Assembly: GCA_035370465.1 (NCBI GenBank)
Contig: DAOOVW010000050.1
Location: forward strand, 1-11,153
Direction of reading: 5' to 3'
DNA from: a bacterium
GTDB lineage: Bacteria > Ratteibacteria > UBA8468 > B48-G9 > JAFGKM01
DNA: 11,153 bases
A program made the position numbers and the translations under genes. The notes under the pieces are model-generated. The model did not search any database, was not told the origin of the DNA, and saw only the letters and a list, made by a program, of their open reading frames with translations. Positions 6,254 to 11,153 of the stretch are shown in pieces. Position 1 is the first letter of the stretch; each line of letters starts with the position of its first letter.

Positions 6254-8104
6254 ATGAGAAAAAAAGAAATAATTGAAAAAGCAATTGAAAAAGTTGCTAT
6301 GACAAATAATACTCAAATTATAAAAGAGCATGCATGGTCTTTTAATCCCTTTGTTGAAAGATATAGATATTTTGATAAATTTAATAGAGAATATAAAGGC
6401 AAAATTACCAAAAATGGGATTATTGTAAAAGTTGTTCCTGTAAGAATAGAAAAGAAACTTAACCTTACTGAAACATTAGAATTTATTGTAAAGGGAGATA
6501 TTATATATAGAATTACTGATAAAAAAATTATCCTTGAATATGTCAGAGAATTTTTTTATGAGAGGGGATATTGTATATCCTTTCTTAATGAGAAAAAGGG
6601 GAAAATGCTGGTTAAAGGAAGAAATATAATAGGATTTTTTGAAAATCAACAATTTGGCGAAATTGAAATAGCAAAAAAAATAAATTTTTGGGAAGTAAAA
6701 ATAAGAGATGAAAATAAAGAAAAACCATATTTTTGTTCACCTAATTTTCAATTTATTCTAAAATTAAAAAATGAAATAAAAGAAGGTGAGTCCCTTCTAA
6801 TAAAATATGATGAAGAAGAAATAACATCAACTTCACTTTCACCTTTTGCAATTATAAAAAGGGCTATATATGGATTTAAAAGTCCAAATTTAAGGGCATT
6901 TTACTCAGAAGATGGCCTTTTTCCGGAAGTACAACATTTAATAAGATTAAGTGTCCTTGCAAATTTTTCAGCGGCAATTGTAAATGCAAGTATTTTTGTT
7001 AGAATTGCAGAACGTCTTAAAGGTAATACCTGGTATACTCTTGCTTCTGGACTTCTTGCTTTTGTCAGAGCGCCTGCTGAAATATATTATATGAAAAAGT
7101 CCCTTAAATTGAGTGAAAATCTCCCTTCAACAAAAGTTCAGCAAGTACTTGATTCAGAAAAATTTAAAAGAATTATTGAAAGTAAAGAAATAAGAACATG
7201 GAGAAATTTTGAAAGAGAACTTTTTGAGATTTTAAGAAAAAAAGGTATTTCAAATTTTTCAAATGAATATGGGAAAATAAAAAAAGATATAATGGGGTAT
7301 GTTGAAAGAAATGAAAAGGAGAAAATACTTTCTGTTTTTGAAAAATTCCACTTAACTGATGATGAGAAAGAAAAAATTTCATCTTTTATTAAATTCCTTG
7401 TTCCAATATCTTTAAATGATTTTAAAAAGAAAGTAATGGAAGAAATAAAATATTTATGCGAAAACAAAGTTCTAAAAGAAGAAGCAGAAAAAGCGATAGA
7501 AGATTATATTGATATGATTTTTGTTTATAATCTTGAGAGATTTACATTTAATAAAAGTTATAAATTACTTTTGGATAAAATAAAACAAGAAGAAAGAACT
7601 CCAACAAATGAAGAAATAACATCTCTAATAAATGGATGTAAAAGAGGGATTTTACTATACAGGGTCTCTGACCTTTTTTTATTTTTTTCTCTTTATGCAA
7701 TTGGGTATTTAGCAAGTTTTTATATTGGACTGCCTGATTTTGCAATTCCCATTTATTATATTTTTAATGGGATGACTGCAAATATTATTGTCGCTGCGCT
7801 TAACAGATATGAATCACAGATTAGTCTACAGGTTTTATATAGAGAACTTGATTCTGCTCCAACAATAACCAGTGCTGCGGATGCGTGGAATGAATATAAT
7901 TCACATCTTATGAGGATATGGGCTATTTTTTCTTCTCTTGGACTTGGACTTGGTATTGCTGGAAAACTTCTGGCGGATAAAACAGGGAATTTTTCGAGAT
8001 ATTTCGTTGAAGGAATTGCCTTTTTTATGTATATACAGGCATTTAGAGAAAGATTATTTTATTATGAAAAACTTGAAAAAAGAAAGAAAAGAGGAGAAGA
8101 ATAA
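6254..8104 (+). CDS. Unrecognised membrane protein with three similar C-terminal hairpins
   Basis: I do not recognise this 616-residue protein. Residues 1-200 look soluble and strand-rich, with no signal peptide. Residues 282-460 are highly charged and helical. Hydrophobic segments at about 231-280, 468-520 and 552-598 could give six membrane helices. These three blocks share a spaced pattern: Arg plus Leu/Val/Ile, then FS, then Gly 28 and Ala 37 residues after the Phe. The positions are R231/F238/G266/A275, R470/F478/G506/A515 and R554/F559/G587/A596. Blocks 1 and 3 also share HL before the Arg and a GN pair at +19/+20. The tail is basic. I chose the ATG at 6254 because AAGGA and a possible promoter precede it. 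An in-frame ATG at 6227 would add nine residues, but it begins 1 nt after the TTGACA box. Composition matches the neighbours, so there is no sign of recent transfer. No catalytic motif is visible. Confidence 0.9.
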   Translation: MRKKEIIEKAIEKVAMTNNTQIIKEHAWSFNPFVERYRYFDKFNREYKGKITKNGIIVKVVPVRIEKKLNLTETLEFIVKGDIIYRITDKKIILEYVREFFYERGYCISFLNEKKGKMLVKGRNIIGFFENQQFGEIEIAKKINFWEVKIRDENKEKPYFCSPNFQFILKLKNEIKEGESLLIKYDEEEITSTSLSPFAIIKRAIYGFKSPNLRAFYSEDGLFPEVQHLIRLSVLANFSAAIVNASIFVRIAERLKGNTWYTLASGLLAFVRAPAEIYYMKKSLKLSENLPSTKVQQVLDSEKFKRIIESKEIRTWRNFERELFEILRKKGISNFSNEYGKIKKDIMGYVERNEKEKILSVFEKFHLTDDEKEKISSFIKFLVPISLNDFKKKVMEEIKYLCENKVLKEEAEKAIEDYIDMIFVYNLERFTFNKSYKLLLDKIKQEERTPTNEEITSLINGCKRGILLYRVSDLFLFFSLYAIGYLASFYIGLPDFAIPIYYIFNGMTANIIVAALNRYESQISLQVLYRELDSAPTITSAADAWNEYNSHLMRIWAIFSSLGLGLGIAGKLLADKTGNFSRYFVEGIAFFMYIQAFRERLFYYEKLEKRKKRGEE

Positions 8105-8127
8105 AAACTTAAAAAAGAAATAAGATG

Positions 8128-8191
8128 TACCTTAAAACCCCATAGGTTAAAAAGTAATAACTATATTGGCAATAAAATATATTTTAAGGTA
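8128..8191. repeat. 10-bp inverted repeat reaching the HD-GYP promoter
   Basis: TACCTTAAAA (8128-8137) is the exact reverse complement of TTTTAAGGTA (8182-8191). The arms are 44 bp apart. The right arm fills the end of the promoter spacer and overlaps the first two bases of the -10 box, while the left arm lies upstream of the -35. This could be a split operator, or a long-range stem in the 3' end of the upstream mRNA. The perfect match is seen; any function is inference. Confidence 0.5.
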
Positions 8192-8195
8192 TAAT
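8166..8195 (+). promoter_or_regulatory. Sigma-70-type promoter of the HD-GYP gene
   Basis: TTGGCA (8166-8171, 5 of 6 matches to TTGACA) and a perfect TATAAT (8190-8195) are separated by 18 nt. This is the best promoter in the window. Only six bases separate the -10 from the ATG at 8202, so the predicted start of transcription falls on or next to the start codon. The inverted-repeat arm at 8182-8191 overlaps the spacer and the -10. Confidence 0.8.
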
Positions 8196-8201
8196 TAAGA
8201 A

Positions 8202-9533
8202 ATGAATAATTACAGAACAGTTTGTTTAATGGGGCTTGATGAAATTCCACTGGATAATTTAAAGGAATTAGAAAATGAATTTTCCTGTCAGATACAAAGA
8301 ACCAATACCATACCAGAAAAAGGTATTTTGCTCATATTGGATTTGGAAGCACTAAAAGAAAATGTCATTTCTGAAATTAAAAATAAAAATATTCCTTATA
8401 TTGTTGTGTGTGAATGCGATGAAAAAGAAGTAAGGAGAGTTATAAATAGCGGTGCAATTGATTTTCTTACAAAAGATAAAGAGAAAAATTATATAAAAAT
8501 TTTTCCCGATTATTTAAAGCATATTCTTTCTCAATTAGTAAAGCAGTTTTATGCAGAAAAACAGGTCTTTTCTAAATGGAGTGAATATGCACTATTTGGT
8601 ATTTATGTTTTTGGTGAGGACCTAAAATTTAGATATGTCAATCCGGGATTTTTGAAAATGTTGGGATATACTGCTGATGAAATTTATAAAAAACACGATG
8701 CTTTAAGTATAATTTATCCAGAAGATAGAGAAATGACAAGAGAGAAAATTAGAGAACGATTTGAAGGAAGAGAAAAAATAGTTGAATATCCAAATAGATT
8801 TGTTCATAAGAATGGTGATGTGAAATGGGTTTATATAAAGGGTTTTGTAACAAAGCTTGATGGTGAAAAAGTTATAATAGGCACAGTTTCAGATATAACA
8901 GAAATAAAGAAATATCAAGAAGAACTTGAGAAAGAAAAGGCAGAACTTGAAGAAACACTTAGAGAAAGTATTTATGCAATTAACAAAATTTTTGAGGTAA
9001 GAGACCCATATACTTCTTCTCATCAAATAAGAGTTGCAGAAATTGCAGAAAAAGTTGCTAAGGAATTAAATTTTAATGAAAAAAGTTTAAAAGAAATCTT
9101 ATGGGCAGGCCTTTTACATGATATCGGGAAAATTGCAATTCCTTCTGATATTCTTTCAAAACCATCAAAATTAAATGATATAGAATATTCTTTAATACGA
9201 CTTCATCCTATAACTGGCTATAATATTTTAAAAGAAATACATCAAGTAGGGAAAATAGCAGAAATTGTATATCAACATCATGAACGGCTTGATGGAAGCG
9301 GATATCCGAGGGGATTGAAAAAAGATAATATAATTTTTGAGGCGAAATTACTCGCAACTATTGATGTAATTGAAGCAATGGGTTCCCATCGTCCTTATAG
9401 AGCAGCAAGAAAGGTAGAAGAGATATTAGAAGAATTAAATTCAGGGAGAGGGAAAAAATACGAACCAATAATCGTAGATAAAGTGATTGAATTGATGAAA
9501 AAAGGAGAAATAATTATTACTCCAAAGGAATAA
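8202..9533 (+). CDS. Cyclic-di-GMP phosphodiesterase with receiver-like, PAS and HD-GYP domains
   Basis: This 443-residue soluble signalling protein should hydrolyse c-di-GMP. Residues 1-115 resemble a degenerate response-regulator receiver. Asp47 in LLILDLEA sits where the phosphoacceptor is expected and Lys91 follows GAIDFLTK, but the N-terminal acidic pair is not convincing. A PAS domain spans about 125-235, with YVNPGFLKMLGYTADEI at 145-161, PEDR at 173-176 and the VSDITE exit at 229-234. A coiled-coil linker (236-257) leads to HD-GYP. That domain keeps its metal ligands and signature: His274, HDIGK (306-310), His335, HHERLDGSGYP (359-369), Asp388 and RPYR (397-400). It should therefore be active, with its output set by the PAS ligand or by the receiver-like domain. 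No Shine-Dalgarno sequence precedes the ATG, and the promoter spacing suggests leaderless translation. The 3' end overlaps yraN tail to tail. Confidence 0.95.
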   Translation: MNNYRTVCLMGLDEIPLDNLKELENEFSCQIQRTNTIPEKGILLILDLEALKENVISEIKNKNIPYIVVCECDEKEVRRVINSGAIDFLTKDKEKNYIKIFPDYLKHILSQLVKQFYAEKQVFSKWSEYALFGIYVFGEDLKFRYVNPGFLKMLGYTADEIYKKHDALSIIYPEDREMTREKIRERFEGREKIVEYPNRFVHKNGDVKWVYIKGFVTKLDGEKVIIGTVSDITEIKKYQEELEKEKAELEETLRESIYAINKIFEVRDPYTSSHQIRVAEIAEKVAKELNFNEKSLKEILWAGLLHDIGKIAIPSDILSKPSKLNDIEYSLIRLHPITGYNILKEIHQVGKIAEIVYQHHERLDGSGYPRGLKKDNIIFEAKLLATIDVIEAMGSHRPYRAARKVEEILEELNSGRGKKYEPIIVDKVIELMKKGEIIITPKE

Positions 9534-9861
9534 CATTTATTTCTTTCCTGCCGTTTTTTGTCAGTATAGATAATACCTCAAATTTGAAAGGAATTTTTAT
9601 TTTATTTCTTTGTAAGTAATAAGTAGCAACTTTTTGTATATGGTTTATTTTTCTCTTATCAATTGCTTCTTCTGGATATCCAAAGAGAGTTGTATTCCTG
9701 GTTTTTACTTCTATAAAAACAATCTCTCCATTTTTCTTTGCAATTATGTCAATTTCACCAAACTTTGTTTTGAAATTTCTATTTAGGATTTTATATTTGT
9801 TTCTTTTTAAAAAATTTATTGCTTCTTCTTCTCCGCTTTTTCCTATTTCTATTTTATTCAT
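9517..9861 (-). CDS. yraN: YraN/UPF0102-family putative endonuclease-fold protein
   Basis: At 114 residues this matches the usual UPF0102 length. Family features are visible in order: GKSGEEEAINFLKRNKYKIL (7-26), RNF at 28-30, GEIDII (35-40) and FIEVKTR (49-55). The Glu/Asp plus ExK arrangement (Glu36, Asp38, Glu51, Lys53) resembles the active site of PD-(D/E)XK-type and Holliday-junction-resolvase-like nucleases, and the family is predicted to be of that kind; its cellular role is not settled. Its ATG overlaps the rplS stop as ATGA with no clear Shine-Dalgarno site, so it is probably translated by coupling to rplS. yraN is often found near rplS and rnhB in other bacteria. It is the last gene of the leftward operon, and its final 17 bp lie under the end of the HD-GYP gene. 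Confidence 0.93.
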   Translation of the reverse strand: MNKIEIGKSGEEEAINFLKRNKYKILNRNFKTKFGEIDIIAKKNGEIVFIEVKTRNTTLFGYPEEAIDKRKINHIQKVATYYLQRNKIKIPFKFEVLSILTKNGRKEINVIPLE

Positions 9862-10190
9862 TTATTTTTATTTCTTAAATAATACATTTTTGCTCTTGGG
9901 GCTAAACGATTTCTTTTTCTTGTTTTAATAACTTCTATTTTAACAACATTAGGAGAATACAGAGGAAAAACTTTTTCCACTCCCTCTCCATAAGAAATTT
10001 TTCTAACAGTAAATGTTTCTTGTGCACCACTACCTTTTCTTCCGATACATGTTCCTGTAAATATCTGTATTCTCTCTTTTTCTCCCTCTTTTATTTTATA
10101 ATGTATAGAAATATCATCACCAGGCCAGAATTCAGGAATTTCTTTATTTTTTATTATTTCCTTTTCAATTTCTTCAATTTGTTTATTCAT
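9858..10190 (-). CDS. rplS: Large-subunit ribosomal protein bL19
   Basis: This protein sits at the interface of the ribosomal subunits. Starting from the ATG at 10190 it has 110 residues, the usual bL19 size. It shows IPEFWPGD (18-25), a strand-rich core with ERIQIFTGTCIGRKGSG (39-55), the family signature ETFTVRKISYGEGVE (58-72), FPLYSPNV (75-82) and the C-terminal RAKMYYLR (99-106). A small insertion (about NRLAP, 94-98) separates the basic tract from that last motif. An open frame extends upstream to an ATG at 10244, but the internal start is chosen because GGAGG lies 5 nt before it and bL19 proteins begin here. The first 8 bases overlap the end of trmD, so translation is probably coupled; the TGA stop overlaps the yraN ATG. 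Confidence 0.96.
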   Translation of the reverse strand: MNKQIEEIEKEIIKNKEIPEFWPGDDISIHYKIKEGEKERIQIFTGTCIGRKGSGAQETFTVRKISYGEGVEKVFPLYSPNVVKIEVIKTRKRNRLAPRAKMYYLRNKNK

Positions 10191-10869
10191 TTCTTCCTCC
10201 ATATTTTTTATAAATATCAGGTCTTTTTTCTTTTGTTTTCTCAATTGCTTTTTCTTTTCTATATTTTTCTATTTTTTTGTGATTCCCTGATAATAAAATT
10301 TCTGGGACTTTCATACCTCTAAAATTTTCAGGTCTTGTATAGGCAGGCCAGTCAAAAATAGGATTATAGAAACTATCAGACACTGGAACTTCTTCTGGTA
10401 AGACACCCGGTAGTAATCTTATAACACTATCAACTATAACCATTGCAGGAATTTCCCCTCCTGTTAAAATATAATCACCAATTGAAATTTCATAATCACA
10501 TATTTTTGTTACCCTTTCATCAACTCCCTCATAATGACCGCAGATTATTATAAGTGATTTCTCTTTGCTTAATTCTTTTGCCATTTCCTGGTTATATAAT
10601 TTTCCCTGTGGTGTTGTTAAAATAACTTTTGCATCTTTATTTTCTTTTTTTAAAAATTCAACACCATCAAAAATTGGTTGACACATTAAAACCATCCCTT
10701 TTCCTCCACCATAAACTTTATCATCAACTTTTTTATGTTTATCTTTTGTAAATTTTCTTAAATCCAATACATTTATTTCAATAATTCCTTTCTCTTTTGC
10801 CCTTTTTATAATACTTACATCAAAATAAGTAAAAACATCAGGAAAAATTGTAAGGATATAAATTCTCAT
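10183..10869 (-). CDS. trmD: tRNA (guanine-N1)-methyltransferase TrmD
   Basis: TrmD makes m1G37 in tRNAs with G36G37, using S-adenosylmethionine, and so guards the reading frame. The 228 residues cover the complete SPOUT catalytic domain: IFPDVF (8-13), DKVYGGGKGMVLM (50-62), TPQG (86-89), CGHYEGVDERV (110-120), GDYILTGGE (131-139), DSFYNP with the expected catalytic Asp165, YTRP (177-180) and LLSGNHKKI (192-200). The C-terminal domain is compact and ends soon after KEKRPDIY, shorter than in E. coli. The ATG overlaps the rpsP stop as ATGA without a Shine-Dalgarno site, so it is likely translated by coupling to rpsP. The last codons contain the rplS ribosome-binding site. rimM, which commonly precedes trmD, is absent here. 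Confidence 0.97.
   Translation of the reverse strand: MRIYILTIFPDVFTYFDVSIIKRAKEKGIIEINVLDLRKFTKDKHKKVDDKVYGGGKGMVLMCQPIFDGVEFLKKENKDAKVILTTPQGKLYNQEMAKELSKEKSLIIICGHYEGVDERVTKICDYEISIGDYILTGGEIPAMVIVDSVIRLLPGVLPEEVPVSDSFYNPIFDWPAYTRPENFRGMKVPEILLSGNHKKIEKYRKEKAIEKTKEKRPDIYKKYGGRNE
10191..10200 (-). promoter_or_regulatory. Shine-Dalgarno site that decides the rplS start
   Basis: On the minus strand GGAGG is followed by AAGAA and then ATG, inside the last codons of trmD. This strong, well-spaced site marks the internal ATG at 10190 as the true rplS start and rules against the 18-residue longer version. Confidence 0.85.
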
Positions 10870-11129
10870 TTATCAACATTTGGAGGTATAAATATACCTT
10901 TTTTCTTGCAGAGTGATTTAACTGTTTGAGTTGGTATTGCCCCTTTTTCAAACCAGTAGGATATTCTTTCTTCTTTAATTTCAACAATTTCCGGGTCACC
11001 AAGAGGGTCATAATGACCAAGTATTTCTTTAACATCTCCTCTGCCATCTTTTTTTCTATCAACTGCAACAATCCTGAAAAATGCCTTATTCTTTTTCCCT
11101 GTTCTTACAAGGCGTATTCTTATAGCCAT
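10866..11129 (-). CDS. rpsP: Small-subunit ribosomal protein bS16
   Basis: bS16 binds 16S rRNA and helps assemble the small subunit. The 87 residues show the family pattern: MAIRIRLVRTGKKNKAFFRI (1-20), VAVDRKKDGRG (21-31), ILGHYDPLGDP (36-46), and the helix ISYWFEKGAIPTQTVKSLCK (56-75) characteristic of the second half. AGGAG lies 6 nt upstream, at 11136-11140 on the minus strand, and supports the start. It heads the leftward operon as far as can be seen. TATAAA on the minus strand (11141-11146) lies directly before that site, but too little sequence remains to judge a promoter. The stop overlaps the trmD start by 4 nt, leaving no space for the KH-protein or rimM genes often found at this joint. 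Confidence 0.97.
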   Translation of the reverse strand: MAIRIRLVRTGKKNKAFFRIVAVDRKKDGRGDVKEILGHYDPLGDPEIVEIKEERISYWFEKGAIPTQTVKSLCKKKGIFIPPNVDK

Positions 11130-11135
11130 AATTAA

Positions 11136-11140
11136 CTCCT
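11136..11140 (-). promoter_or_regulatory. Shine-Dalgarno site of rpsP
   Basis: AGGAG on the minus strand lies 6 nt before the ATG at 11129. It is the only strong ribosome-binding site at the head of a visible gene group in this window. Confidence 0.75.
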
Positions 11141-11153
11141 TTTATATTTTTCT

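Noticed and set aside
7138..7467. A 109-codon open frame antisense to the unknown membrane-protein gene
   Set aside because: It is rich in Phe, Ser and Leu, as expected from reading A-rich Lys/Glu codons backwards, and has no ribosome-binding site or family features.
8136..8148. AACC-CCATA-GGTT as a terminator after the unknown gene
   Set aside because: The stem has only four base pairs and no T-tract follows, so it would not act as an intrinsic terminator.
10191..10244. An 18-residue N-terminal extension of bL19 starting at 10244
   Set aside because: It lies wholly within trmD, has no matching family sequence, and a strong Shine-Dalgarno site with correct spacing marks the internal ATG at 10190.
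10020..10322. A 100-codon plus-strand frame antisense to rplS and trmD
   Set aside because: It is a Phe/Leu/Tyr-rich shadow of two firmly identified genes, with no start signal of its own.

Overview
The window is strongly AT-rich bacterial DNA (roughly 30% G+C by eye, not counted) with tightly packed genes and A/T-ending codons throughout. A tripartite efflux system with an outer-membrane channel implies a Gram-negative (diderm) envelope. Ribosomal protein genes and trmD on the right show that this is chromosome. I cannot name the phylum. The low G+C, the loss of rimM from the rpsP-trmD block and the orphan membrane protein fit an uncultured or deep-branching diderm lineage better than a familiar model group, but that is inference.

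Left region (1-6119, + strand): a four-gene operon for regulated drug or solute efflux. It holds a TetR-family repressor, a TolC-like outer-membrane factor, a HlyD/AcrA-type adaptor and an AcrB/HAE1-type RND transporter. A palindromic operator lies between a -10-like box and the repressor start codon, so the repressor probably controls itself and the pump together. tetR, tolC and the adaptor gene follow each other with gaps of 1 nt or less. The RND gene follows after 43 nt that carry a short heptamer tandem repeat. The pump has lost part of the classic AcrB proton-relay residues.

Middle region (6120-8201, + strand): a 107-bp gap with two small palindromes and a TTGACA box, then a 616-residue protein I do not recognise. 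It has a soluble N-terminal half, a charged helical middle and a C-terminal membrane part. Three membrane hairpins in it share a spaced residue pattern, which suggests internal triplication. A 97-bp gap follows, with a 10-bp inverted repeat whose right arm runs into the next promoter.

Right region (8202-11129): a c-di-GMP phosphodiesterase (receiver-like, PAS, then an intact HD-GYP domain) is read rightwards from a near-consensus promoter whose -10 box ends only 6 nt before the ATG, so its mRNA is probably leaderless. It runs tail to tail into a leftward operon rpsP-trmD-rplS-yraN, overlapping yraN by 17 bp with no room for a terminator. The three joints in that operon are overlaps of 4, 8 and 4 nt. 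rimM, which often sits between rpsP and trmD, is missing.

No RNA genes, CRISPR arrays, insertion sequences or attachment sites were seen, and no gene-free stretch exceeds about 110 bases.
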